From Dipteronia dyeriana (lineage: Eukaryota; Streptophyta; Magnoliopsida; Sapindales; Sapindaceae), in the NCBI GenBank assembly GCA_032871835.1, contig CM065299.1:33034074-33098073 (forward strand): a stretch of 64,000 bases of DNA. Reading direction: 5' to 3'. How positions within the stretch are numbered: position 1 is the stretch's first letter; each line of letters starts with the position of its first letter. The position numbers and the translations under genes were made by a program. The notes beneath the pieces were generated by a model. That model was not told the DNA's origin and searched no databases. It saw nothing but the letters and a program-made list of their open reading frames with translations. Shown in pieces: positions 34,376-45,527 of the stretch.

Positions 34376-35155
34376 ATGTCGAAACTTATTCGTGACTCCG
34401 TTGACTCCATCAGAGAACGTGAGGAAGTGTCCAGCCTTACCTATGGAAAATGGGCACGTGAGAAGTTCAACAACAATGACTCTTCTTCTAGCCCTCAACG
34501 TTGTCGGTTGAATAGGAATGTAGCTATTGGGACTGGGCTCTCTAACAGACCAGATAACCCTTTGAGCTTGGTCGATAAAGATTATGATGGGGAAAACAAG
34601 GATGACACTGCACACAAGGATCAAGTCACAGTCGCTGGTTCTTCTTTGGAGAGGGTTTCTCCCCATAACTTCAAGGTCATCTCGGACTCTACCATTAATC
34701 TAAACTCGATCACCCATCTGAGGTCCAAGTATAGTATCTTCGACAGCGTCTCCATCTCAGTTCCTCACAGAAATTATAATGTCTTCAATCCTTCTAATGG
34801 TGTGCTTCCAATTCTTGTAGCAGCCCTAGAGAACAGAGTCATGCTTCATGTCCATCCTACCCTTCAACGGGCTCTCAACGCTCTACAGCTAGCTCCCATC
34901 CAAATGACGTCTGGCTTCTGGAGGAACCTAATTAACTTTCTCATGTTGTTGAGGGAACAGTGTGAGCTGAGGAAGGTTGCTAGAGAGCCTGGAGCAGAGG
35001 AATTAGCTTACCTTTTTCAGATTGCAAGCCTGTCTGGAGCTCCCCGAGGTCAGTTCCATGCGAAAGCTAAGAACAAGCTCAATTTACTCATTCCCTGCAC
35101 TTCAAAGAAAGACCCTACTTGGAAGGAAGAGTGGATTCTAGCGCTGGATGATTAG
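34376..35155 (+). pseudogene. Antisense gene of TAT-F, N-terminal domain (plant gypsy-type transposon protein family)
   Basis: An open frame of 259 codons from ATG 34376, on the strand opposite gag-pol. The frame is open back to 34142, but the ATG after the TATA box and leader is the more likely start. Residues 1-100 are Ser/Asn/Asp-rich and look disordered. From about residue 115 the sequence (LRSKYSIFDSVSISVP, then HPTLQRALNALQLAPIQM and FWRNLINFLMLL) follows the pattern I know from the plant 'putative gypsy type transposon' domain, which Tat elements carry as an extra ORF. The biochemical role of that family is unknown. A TAG at 35153-35155 ends it; similarity carries on beyond, so this stop is probably a mutation. 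Confidence 0.7.
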
Positions 35156-36983
35156 GAAAGCTCGATCTTCATCGACAGGCGCGAGTTTAAGGTTCTCACA
35201 ACCTTCAATGATAAACCATCGTAGGACCGGGATTTCTTACCCTATTGATTCCGAGGCTTTATTGAGGGCCATCTTCGCTAGGAACTATTTGAACCTAAAG
35301 TTCCCAACTGCAGACTCATTCGATTATCGCAGAGTAAATCACTATCTATGAATTTCTGATGCTACTCCTCTTAAGTAACACTAAGCTTTCCTATTTTGAT
35401 TTGTTGACTAGCTCGGTTCTGATGTCTTTCATTATATTTTTCTAGTTTTAATAGTTTTTGTTGTTACTCCAGTTACTCGGGAGTCCCACCAAGCTTGCAC
35501 CCTCCTCCTCAAGCCAGACTGTCCCGGGAAGCCACTTTGGGATTTGGCTACCTCAGAGAAATAGGGGTCAACTGTTCTAGCTAGGGCCTCTTGCTCTGTC
35601 TCTTTCCCAGGCTAGGTCTAGCATGGTCATTCTTGCGTCGCGGGCTTCCAAGGGGCTAAACAAGGGAAACTCAGCTTCTTTAGATGTTAATACAACCACC
35701 TATGCCCCCTTTGATCCTTCTGTTGCCACAGTTACTACTGTTGCTCCTCTGGTTAACCTACTAAGTGTCTCTGCCTCTTTACCTACGGTCCCAACTCCTA
35801 AAACTTGAGAGGGCCTCAAAGCTGACGCTTTAGGGGTTCATCCCGCCCACCCTCTACATCAATTTGGCTCGATGGGGTAAGACAAGGTCTTGGAGCAGTT
35901 TGTCTCATCTTACGCTGGTGGTGGGCTCTCTAGGATGGCTTCAACGCCTGTCGACATTTTGCTTACCAAGGGGTCCGCTCTTTTGGCAGAGGTAACTAAC
36001 TTCTTATTTAGTTATTGGTGGTTTGCTAGATCGACCAGTTTCTAACTGTGGCTCTACATCCATTAGACCTTTAAATTCAATGTTGCCAAGGGTCATCAGG
36101 TTTTCCATCTCCGTGACCAGGCTGTAAAAGCTGAGGCTAAAGCTGAAAAGGCTATGGAGCTACTCACGCAAGCTCAGACTCTAGTATTGGAAATGACCTC
36201 CAGTCAAAAAAGAATGGAAGCAGAGCTGGTCGTGTTACATTATGACTATGAGAGGCTGAAACGGTCCCATGACAAAGAAACCCTCCGATATGAATGCCAG
36301 GCTAAGCGAAGGGATTCTTGGAAAGCAAAAGCCAAAATGTTGGATGTCAAAAACCAGGGTTTGCGTGCCTAGATGGCCAAGCTGCAGGCCGAGGTGGATG
36401 TTTCCTTTAGTGATGGGTATTTTTATACCTCTTTATAGGTTGCAGAAGCTTTCCCTATTCCTTTCGACCTATTTACTATTGTCGATTCTAATAACGAGAA
36501 AATTATAACCAGGGTTATGGAGAGTACCATCCTAATGGTAATGGAACAGTTTCTTCTGGCCTGGCTGGAGCTAGGAAGCAACCTGTCATGACGAATCCTT
36601 CCCTTCCCCTTCCCATCTTCCCCATCTCAGGTCCCGGGGAATCCTCAAGTGGGGTTCTGCCTGCACAGGCTGGGGATATTCACCCAAAAGCTTAGAAAGA
36701 GGTCCAAGACCGCCCTGAAGAGCTCTTTAGAGCAGTGTTGAAGTTTAAACATAAAAAGATGGAGTCGCTAACTACCCTTCTTTATGCAGCCATCCTTCAT
36801 AAGATTATGTCGGTGGTTAATGATGTCATGGAGGAGGACCCAGCTATGCAGCAGGCAATTAAGGAACCTCCGAAGGAAGGGGTAGGAGGCGAGGGCACCC
36901 AAGTTGAGCAACCACCTGAAGGAAGCGGGGATCATCAAGAAGGAGGAGCACTGGGAGGAAACCAAGGGGATGTTGGAGCTTGA
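35156..36983 (+). pseudogene. Antisense gene of TAT-F, downstream parts (broken, coiled coil)
   Basis: The domain continues across 35156-35351 with a stop and a frame change (YPIDSEALLRAIFARN, then FDYRRVNHYL). A Ser/Thr/Val-rich open piece follows at 35623-35808. A clear coiled-coil segment is at 36154-36372 (QTLVLEMTSSQKRMEAELV, LRYECQAKRRDSWKAKAKML). An acidic Gly/Glu-rich end is at 36735-36983. Extra-ORF proteins of this family commonly end in coiled coils. T-rich stretches ending in AG (about 35450 and 36438) could be introns, but no splice pair is convincing. It is not translatable as one protein as it stands. Confidence 0.55.
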
Positions 36984-37465
36984 TGCAACCCATTCTTGAC
37001 TTGCTTTGAAAGCCCAGAAAGGGGGGTGGGCACCCTGCTTTATTCATGCCAAGTTTAGTCGACTTTTTCAAAAAAAAATTGTAGCTCGGAACGAGGGGTT
37101 GGGCTCCCTGCTAGGTGATTGTAGCCTTGTAAGGGGATAGGCTTCCTTATTATTAATGAAAACTTTCTTAGGTTTTCTTTCATGCTTGCTTTAATTGACT
37201 CTGATTATGCATTTTGAGTTAGCTGATATCTTCTTGCTTCATTCTTGCTTCACTTCTGAATCCATTAAATGTAAACTCGTTAGCTGGGTGGTCATCCAAC
37301 TCCGATTTTCAGCACTTGATAGGAAGTTTTACCTTTGGCGAAGAGTCCCCTTGCATTATACCCCGTATCGTTGATCCCTCATTCAAACTTTAACTTGGTG
37401 ATATGAAAGGATTTCATATTTATGAAAGACCAACGTTTAGTAGTAATCAGATTCTTAATGTTTAG
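36984..37465. other. TAT-F, 3' of the antisense gene, no gene seen
   Basis: Runs from the stop of the antisense reading to the tandem array. Plus-strand T/A-rich stretches with AATGAAAAC near 37158 could serve as an end-formation region. Nothing else is recognised. Confidence 0.4.
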
Positions 37466-37985
37466 GTGAGAGCGGTATATAACAACGTAGATACCCCTTC
37501 TCACAACATTTCAGAGATGTATCCTATCATAGCAGCCCCGATCCCACCAGCCAAATTGCTGTTTACACTTGAACCCTTCTTGGGGGTTATAGCCCTACCA
37601 AGGTATCAGAAGAGCTATCCAGCTATTTCCTGGTCTCAAGATTTGGATAGCAGTTATGCTCTTACACTCAGACCCTTCTTGAGGGTTGTAGCTCGACCAA
37701 GGCATGAGGAGGGCTATCCAGCTATTTCCTAGCCTTGAGATCTGGATAGCAGTTAGGCTCTTATAGTCAGACTCTTCTTGGGGGTGGTGGCCCGACCAAG
37801 GAATGAGAGGTAGCGAGAGGGCTTCCTCGGCTAATCCCTGGTCTTGAGATCTGGATGGAAATCATGCTCTTATACTCAGACCCTTTTTGGTGAGGGGTGG
37901 TGCCCAGCCGAGGCATCAAGGGTAGCGAGGGGGCTTCACTGGCTAATCCCTAGTCTTGAGGTGGTTATGTCGAACTTACCCATGT
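37466..37985. repeat. Tandem array (about 110-bp units) in TAT-F
   Basis: Four to five imperfect units share GCTCTTAYAGTCAGACCCTTCTTG, then GACCAAGGMATSA and GGTCTTGAGATCTGGATRG, at about 37560, 37665, 37755, 37865 and 37925. It is the same unit type as 15543-16290 in TAT-G. It lies between integrase and the antisense gene, where Retand-type elements carry arrays. Confidence 0.82.
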
Positions 37986-38099
37986 AAAACCTAATCGGAT
38001 ACAGAGAAATTATTTTAGAACTTAATCAGAGATGGAGATAAAGCAGACTTTATTGATGATCAAAAAATAGTACATTGTTGTTGGAAATTTTATTGTAAT

Positions 38100-39225
38100 C
38101 TAGACGGATGTAGTCGGCTCAACAAGTCCCCTGCCTAGGGATAAAACCTTCTAAAGTGATTTACATTCCAGGTATGATCGATGTGTCGACCAATCATATC
38201 TTCGAGCTTGTATGCCCCATTGCAAACCATTACATTCACCAAGTATGGCCCTTCCCAGTTAGGTCTCAGGACCCCATTCGACCTCTTTCAGTATTCAAAG
38301 TTACTTTTCTAAGAACTAGATCCCCTTCCTTAAAGTTTCGGGTTTTGACTTTTTTATTGAAATACCTAGCGATCTTCCTCTGGTAAATCACCACTTTCTT
38401 AGCTACCTGGTCTTATTTTTCTTCCAAGAGATCTAGATTAGCTTGGAGCTTGACTTCGTTACTTTTGGGTTTGAAGTTTAGTACCCTGAAGGAGGTCAGT
38501 TTATGCTCGATGGGAATGACTGCTTTAACCCCGAAGACTAGAGAGTAGGGTGTCTCTTTGATAGTTGTTTTCTTTAGAGTCTGGTATGCCTAGAGAACCT
38601 TGGGAAGCTCCTCGGCCCATTTGCCTTTCTTCTATTATAATTTCTTCTTCAACAGCTTCTTGATGGTCTTGTTGGTGGATTCAACCAGCCTAATTATCTG
38701 AGGGTGGGCTACTGAGGCGAACCTGAGGTCGATTCCCAAACCTTCGTAAAAGTCTTTGCATCGGGAATTGTCAAACTGCTTGCCTATGTCTGCTACAAAG
38801 ATGAGAGGAGTCCTAAATCTACAAACCACATTGGTTTTGATGAACCTCGTCTTATTCTCTTTTGATATTTGGGAGAGAGGCCCGACCTCGACCCATCGTG
38901 TAAAATTATCGATTGCCACGATAACATTTTTTGCTTGCTCATAAGCAGTAGGAAACGGTCCGATCAGGTCAACCTCCCACATGGCAAAAGGGTAAAGTGA
39001 ACTGAGAGATTACAGCCACTCCGGTGGGAGGTGACTAAAGTCCAAGGTCCTCTGGCATGGCTTACAAGATTGTACAAAGCTCTTCACATCTTGGTGAATA
39101 GTTGGCCAGTAATACCCCAAATGGAGCACTTGATATGCTAAAGCTTCACCACTTATGTGATTTTCGCAGTCCCCAGAGTGAACCTCTCTCAGTGCCCATT
39201 TGGCATCATCAGGATACAAACACTA
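38100..39225 (-). pseudogene. pol: TAT-F integrase
   Basis: The zinc-binding module (HSGDCENH .. SCKPCQR, HHCC) is in 39010-39219. The core in 38635-38982 has D5 (WEVDLIGPFP), D65 (VADIGKQF) and E101 (RLVESTNK), numbered from the Met at 38982, with the expected 35-residue D-E gap. Downstream, to about 38150, there is the conserved C-terminal end with PYSLVFGVKAVIP and a GPY/F-like KVTLNTERG segment. Stops at 39010-39012, 38635-38637 and just beyond are all in the same frame as RT, with no frameshift visible. The canonical motifs remain but the protein is broken. Confidence 0.92.
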
Positions 39226-39439
39226 AATTAAAGGAATGGACCTGCCCCTCTTGTAAAGGTTCCCGTCTACCAGGCAATAACGAACAGAAAGCCTCTTGAT
39301 TCTTTGGGCTTGATCAGGCTCTTTGGAAAGCTTTCCTTCTTGGAGATAAGCAACTATTGGATCCATCCAGCAAGGTTAACAATCTAGGGGGAAAATTTCC
39401 TTGCCCGTTGTTATGCTTGGTTAGAAGATCACTTGGAGG

Positions 39440-39800
39440 GGAACTCCTCGTGATAAGGCTTGGCCACCATTCACAGCTATCTTAGCTAGGACATCTGCTC
39501 GATGATTATGTTGTCTAGGAACCTACTCGATCTTGAATCCATTAAATTTATTTCTGAGCAACTGAACTAGCTTCAAGTAGGCGATCATGATATCCCCTTT
39601 TGCCTGGTAAATCTCTGAAACCTGATTGACTAAGAGTAATGAGTCTTTCCTGACCTGTAGGTGTTCGGCCCCCAGCTCGATGGCTGTCTTCAACCCGGCT
39701 AGAAGGGCTTCATAATCTACCTCATTATTGTTAGCCTTAAACCTGAATCTGAAGCTGTGACAACATTCAATCCCTCTAGGTCCACTAAAACTATGCTAAC
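39440..39800 (-). pseudogene. pol: TAT-F archaeal-type RNase H (aRNH)
   Basis: Read on the minus strand: [20 protein letters not shown], then [14 protein letters not shown], and finally QVPRQHNHRADVLAKIA. These match the second RNase H that marks the Tat lineage. The catalytic Asp of the KDS motif and the Asp of RADVL are present. The usual Glu of NEAEYEAL is Asp here. The part in front (around 39800-39990) is the connection to the first RNase H (LKYKPKIAVKALALADFVEE). The stop at 39796-39798 lies between the two. Confidence 0.88.
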
Positions 39801-40049
39801 TCATCCCCAGCTTGCTCGGATGCTCCATATGAATAAAGGATTCAGGACTTGCAACCTTTCGGCCAGTTGTCGACCTCTGAAATCTTCTCAGAAGATAGAC
39901 TCGACGTTGTAGGGTCACTTGGCCTGGGAGCACTAAGAATTCTTCCACGAAGTCCGCCAAAGCCAGGGCTTTGACTGCGATTTTGGGTTTGTACTTCAAA
40001 TCAAACTGGGAGAGCTCTAGGGCCCATAAAACTATCCTTCCAGATACAT

Positions 40050-40293
40050 CCGGCCTCTACAAAAATTGTCTGAGAGGCTGGTCTGTCACCACTGCTATTG
40101 AGTGAGTTTGAAAGTAGGGATGGAGCTTTCTCGTCGATGCCACTAGAGCATAGGCGAGCTTCTCCAAAATAGTATATTTTTTCTCTGGTTTGGTTAGAGC
40201 ATGACTCACGTAGTAGATAGGTCGTTGGACCCTATTTCCACATACCTTGATCAAAGCTCCACTTACTGTAGTTTCTGAAACAGCTAAGTAAAT
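40050..40293 (-). pseudogene. pol: TAT-F retroviral-type RNase H
   Basis: The conserved block RPIYYVSHALTKPEKKYTIL is followed by LEKLAYALV and VVTDQPLRQFL, with the catalytic Glu and Asp in place. It degrades RNA in the RNA-DNA hybrid. Stops at 40294-40296 and 40057-40059 bound it. It is in frame with RT on the right and aRNH on the left. Confidence 0.9.
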
Positions 40294-41046
40294 TTACAGC
40301 TTCTCTCTAGGAGTTGGCTTGACTAGTAATGGAGGATTCATCAGAAATTTCTTCAGAGCTTGAAAAGCTTGCTCGCTCTTTTGGTCCCATTTCATGTTTC
40401 TTCCCTGCTTGACAGCTTTAAAGAAAGAGAGGCACTTATTGGTAGAGCGAGAAATGAATCTGTTGAGCGCTGCTACCTGTCCGGTCAAGACTTGTACCTG
40501 ATTAAGTGATGTGTGGGATTCCAGGTTCAAGATAGCCTTGATCTTTTTAGGGTTGGCCTCTATGCCTCTCTTATGATCAGAGAAGCTTAGAAACTTCCCC
40601 GCAGTTACCCCGAAAGCACACTTGGAAGGATTCAATCGCATCTGGTATTTTCTTATGATCAGAAAAGTACTACGAATGTCGTCCTGGCGTTCTTCTACTG
40701 TTGGTGATTTTATGATCATGTCGTTGATGTAGACTTCCATTGACCTCCAAATTTTTGGCCTAAATAGTCGGTTAACAAGCTGCTAGTATGTAGCCCCCGC
40801 ATTCTTAAGACCAAACGGTACCACCTTGTAGCAGTACAATCCATGTCTGGTAAAGAAACTGGTTTTATCCTGATCTGCTGGATGCATCTTAATCTGCTTG
40901 TACCCCGAGAACGCATCCATAAAGATCAAGAGCTTTTTCCTGGACGTGGAGTCAACCAACTGATCGAACTCCGGTAGAGGAAAGGTGTCTTTTAGACATG
41001 TCCGGTTGAGGTCGGTGTAGTCGATGCACATACGCCACTTTCCATT
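40294..41046 (-). pseudogene. pol: TAT-F reverse transcriptase, C-terminal part
   Basis: The part after the COP-C insertion starts at GKWRMCIDYTDLN and runs through PLPEFDQLVDST and FMDAFSGYKQIKMHP to PFGLKNAGATY. A stop at 40783-40785 replaces the Gln usual after ATY. The catalytic box reads VYINDMIIKS, so the first Asp of the usual Y-x-DD is Asn, a GAT-to-AAT-type change that would disable the enzyme. The thumb and connection follow (YQMRLNPSKCAFGV, LTGQVAALNRFIS). The N-terminal part is at 52927-53451. Confidence 0.93.
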
Positions 41047-41728
41047 TGATGGAACCCCGTTCACCGGTCAAACAACGAAAGTAGGTTTTAAAATTTTTAT
41101 ACAGATCGTAAACGATAAGTAACCAGTGAACTTGAGATCATAATTCTTTCTGGAACTTATACATATAAAATTATTACAATAATAAAATATATGTATATTC
41201 AAGAAATTGAAATCTATATAATTAGAAGAAGATATTAGAACCATGCCAACACTTGGAGGCTCCTTCACTTCTTGCTATGCTCTTGGTTTGTGCCACTCGA
41301 TCTTCCTCACTATATCCCAAGACTGGTAAGTGCGTGTGGGCACATCACGGTCTCAGGAACTTGAATAGAGGATGTAGAGAAAAAATGAAGAAACTATTTC
41401 CTCTTAGAGAAAACAACTTAGAACCATTCTAGTTGTTAAAAAAAATATCTTATATTTTCATTTTCTCTTTAGTTTCAAAGTGCACGAACACCAAAATTTG
41501 TTGTGAAACTCTGATATCTTTTTTTATTCTCATTACTCTTTACACTCACGCACATTAGCACTTAAAATGCATGTATCTCATTACTATGTGCAATGTATAT
41601 TATTAATGTGTGTTAATGAAATTTTAAGGTTTTAACACACACACACACACAAATTGATTTTAATGTGTATTCATGTGTTTTCAGTTTTGATATATATATT
41701 ATTCAGTTATTTTTTCAAATTAAAATAT

Positions 41729-41765
<37 letters not shown>

Positions 41766-43114
41766 AAAAAATTGATAATATATCTTTTGATTTTAAAATC
41801 TTTTTAAAATATCTCATATCTTTAAAAGATAATTAAATATTTGTTTTTTTAATTTAAACATTTTAAATTCAATTTCAAATATTTAATTTAATAAAATAAA
41901 ATAATAATATTATCTTATTCTATTTAAAATCAAATATCAAATAACACCCTCCATTGTGAGATTAATGATATAATTAAATAATCCCATTATTTAATCACCA
42001 TTTTTCATTAATTAAGTAATCTCATTATTTAATTAATTCTCGAATAAATGCATGTCACTTTCGTAACACAATTAATTGGACAATCCAATTAATTAACCGT
42101 GACCCTTGTTACCAAAATCGATCGGGCTAACAAAGGGACGTAATAAACCCACAGTATTTTGAGGTCCAATAATCCTCGGAATCGTTAATTAAACTCTTTA
42201 ATTAATATTCCTTGACTATTAACTCTGGTGTTATTCCACTAAAAACCCGAAGCTGCACTCTCTCAACTGCAAATCTTTTACACAGACTGATACAACTCGA
42301 TGTCCATCGATATAGCTATTACATATGGTGTGATCCTCCACGATAGTTCATAATTAGTGTTGGGTCATAATATCGGTTATACCCCTCTAATTACATATAT
42401 CCTTTAAGTGCCGTTGATTCTCTAATGGATAATAAATCCTATTTCCTCACGAATTTATGAGAGCGCTCATATTGTCCAAGCCCTGAATCAACCCTTAAAG
42501 GAACTACCATATGTTTCTCACAAAAAAGAGTGGATTTCACTATTTATGTACAAACCTTCCCAGCCACAGGCCAAACCACAATCCCAACATACAGAGTATA
42601 TTGACTAGAAACTGCATCTGATCTTACCCTTGGTATATTAAAGACCACGATCTAACCTGAAGGAGACGATAAGGCATTAAGAATTAAGATCAGCCACATA
42701 TAGCCATCATTAGTTGATATTTATGAATCTCATCGGTAAACGGATCTTGGTGAGAGATTCATATAAATCATGGCCCAGTCCTATATGATCACATCATGCA
42801 AGGTGCCTCCATTCCCATATCTCATATGAATGATTCAGGATAGAATCAATGTACATTACGGAATGGACCGCAACTATAGATTTTTTACAAATAAAGTACC
42901 CAATTTTATTTACTATCTATGAACTCTTTAGATTGCACGTCTCTTACCGTATCCATATGTATATAAGACTCATATACACAGTTCGAGATTACATCCGTCA
43001 ATCTAGAATGTTAATATGTATGCACAAGTTATAAAATAAACAATACAACAAGAATGAATTGAACTTTTCTTTTTATTTATTTCATAAATCCATTTACAAA
43101 TTACATCTTTAGGT
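41047..43114 (-). repeat. 3' LTR of COP-C
   Basis: Starts TGATGGAACCCCG on the plus strand, and is colinear with 50811-52921. Near the inner edge the first about 15 bases of the LTR (TGTTAGGGTTTATGC on the minus strand) are missing, so the polypurine tract (minus AAAGTGGGAGGA, 43115-43128) runs straight into CCTAAAGATG. A (TA)n run is at 41734-41763. Confidence 0.9.
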
Positions 43115-43199
43115 CCTCCCACTTTCACTAAACCATATGAGGCATGTTTCGTAACCCTAGACCATCTAGGTGACCCGAAAACACTTTAGCCTGTAAGAT

Positions 43200-43720
43200 C
43201 TTCACAAATGGTCAGCATGATTGTCTTGTGAGGCTATCTATATGACGATCACATCTCCACTATGCACTATCTCTCTAATGAGATGATACTTTATCTCTAT
43301 ATGCTTCCCTCTCTTATGGCTTTTTGGTTCTTCGGAATTGGCCACAACACCACTGTTATCACAATAAAGTGTGATGGGCTTACCCAAATATGGAACAACT
43401 TCCAGATCACTCAAGAACATATGGAGCCAAACAGCCTCATTAGCAACTTCACAAGGGCTACTTATTCGGCTTCCATGGTGGAGTCAGCAATGCAAGATTG
43501 CTTAATGCTTCTCCACACAGTGGCTCTACCACTTAGGGTGAATACTGATCCAGACGTGGATTTTCTAGAATCCCTATCTGACTGAAAACTAGAATCTGTA
43601 TATCCTAAAGGGATTAAATCCTACCTAGAATACACTAGCATATAGTCTCTCGTTCTCCAAAGATAATAGAGAATTGTCTTGACAGCAACCCAATGATCCA
43701 ATCATAGGTTGGACTAGTAT
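43200..43720 (-). pseudogene. pol: COP-C RNase H
   Basis: The motifs TLYCDNSGVVANSEE and KRGKHIEIKYHLIRE are open at 43238-43420. Upstream on the minus strand are the serine-rich QSDRDSRKSTS-type segment and the AEYVAA-like region. It removes the RNA template strand in intact elements. It is out of frame with the RT at 44058-44432, so a shift lies between. The C-terminus decays near 43200 next to the polypurine tract. Confidence 0.85.
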
Positions 43721-43869
43721 CTGTTGACTACCCTCACTGCATAGCTGATGTCGGGTCTCGTGTATAACATAGCATACACGAGACTACCTACTGTTGATGC
43801 ATAGGGTACATGTCTTATATCCTTAACTTCTTGAGGTATCTTAGGACACTGTTCCTTAGACAAGTGAAC

Positions 43870-44615
43870 TTCATGCCTAGAAGGTAAATTACCTTTCTTA
43901 GAGTATTACATCAAAAATCACTCAAGAATCTTATCAATATATGATGGTTGAGACAGTGATTTGAGTTTGTTCTTACGATCTCTTATAAGTTGGATCCCTA
44001 GAACATAACTCGCATCTCCTAAATATTTCATTTGGAATTGGCTAGCCAGCCAGCCCATTACATCAGACACACACCCTTATCATTCAAAATGAGTAGAATA
44101 TCATCTACATATAGGACCAAAAAAACAACTTTTTTTTCAACAATCTGCTTATAAACACAAGGCTCATCGACGTTCTGCTCAAACCCATAAGTTTTGATCA
44201 CATCATCAAATCTGATGTTCCAAGATCTAGATGCTTGCTTAAGTTCATAGATGGACCTTTGCAGCTTGCAAACCTTTTGCTCTTGATCTGGAGACACGAA
44301 TCCCTCTGGTTGCATCATATATATGCTCTTATCAAGTTTGCCATTCAAAAATGCAGTCTTGACGTCTATTTGCCAAATTTCATAATCAAAATAGGCAGCA
44401 ATAGATAAGAGAATCCTAATAGAATTAAACATGGCTACTGGGGAGAAGGTCTCTTCATAATCGACACCCTCTTTCTAGGTATAACCCTTGGCCACTAGCC
44501 TTATCTTGAAGGTCTTTACCTTTCTGTCTACTCCTCTCTTTCTCTTGTAGATCCACTTACACCTTATAGGTTTTACCCCATCCGGTAAGTCTACAAGATC
44601 CCAGACTAAGTTAGA
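43870..44615 (-). pseudogene. pol: COP-C reverse transcriptase
   Basis: At 44058-44432 there is an open stretch with QIDVKTAFLNGKLDKSIYMM, then QPEGFVSPDQEQKVCKLQRS and the intact YVDD box in LVLYVDDILLILND. To the right (44440-44615) are the N-terminal VYKRK/ARLVAKGYTQ-like motifs with stops. It is in the same frame as the integrase C-terminal part (44616-45269). A frame change follows near 44060 towards RNase H. Confidence 0.88.
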
Positions 44616-45522
44616 CTATATGGACTCCATCTCGAGATTCATGGCTTTAAGCCATTCCTCTTTATCAGGATCTTCCATTGCATTCTTAAATGTCAGTGGA
44701 TCATCCACATTGTTAGTAGGGACAACACCTTGTCCCTCATCTATACCTAAACAGCGTTCAGGTTGTCTCATAACCCTTTCACTATGTCTATGTGGTAGTG
44801 TATCCTGATCAGGAACCATCTGACTCTCAGATGTTTGTGGATCAACAACTCTTGTTGATGAAGCACTAGTCTCACCAGGCTCCAACTCATTCAATACAAT
44901 CTTAGAATGAGGTTTATGGTCATTAATATAATTGTCCTCAAGAAATGTTACATTTATCGATTCAAATACTTTGTTATCTTCGGGACAATAAAAATGTCCA
45001 CCTCTGGTCTCGTTGGAGTATCCTACAAACAGGAAGACAACAGACTTGGTGTCTAGCTTTACACTTATGTTCTTCAGCACGTGTGCTGAACACTGCCATA
45101 TACGGAAATGTCGCAAACTAGCTTTACGACCATTCCACAACTCTTGGGGAGTCTTAGGAACAGATTTGGATGGCACTACATTAAAAATGTATGCCACTGT
45201 TTGTAACTCATATCCCCAGAAGGAATTTGGTAATGATGAGAAACTCATCAAAGATCTCACCATTTCCATCAGGGTTCTATTTCTCCTCCTTGCTACACTA
45301 TTTTGCTGAATTGTACCTGGGAGCTATGAGTTGAGAAACTATCCCATGCTCGACCATAAAATCTTCAAACCCTTGGTCAAGGTACTCACCTGCACGATCT
45401 AATCATAGTGACTTGATAGTCCTACCTAATTGATTCTCAACTTTAACTCGAAATTTTTTGAACTTTTCAAATGTTTCCGACTTCCATTGCATTAGGTAGA
45501 CGTATTTGTATCTTGAGTAGTC
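44616..45522 (-). pseudogene. pol: COP-C integrase, C-terminal part
   Basis: This is the integrase core after the solo LTR. It opens at DYSR, next to the insertion site at 45523-45527, then EFFEKF-like and VENQLGRTIKSL. The second catalytic Asp lies in LDRAGEY, after a stop. The region of the catalytic Glu (about 45290-45330) is frameshifted or stopped. From 45269 the frame is open for 217 codons: [43 protein letters not shown], and then the linker to RT. Confidence 0.88.
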
Positions 45523-45527
45523 ATCTA

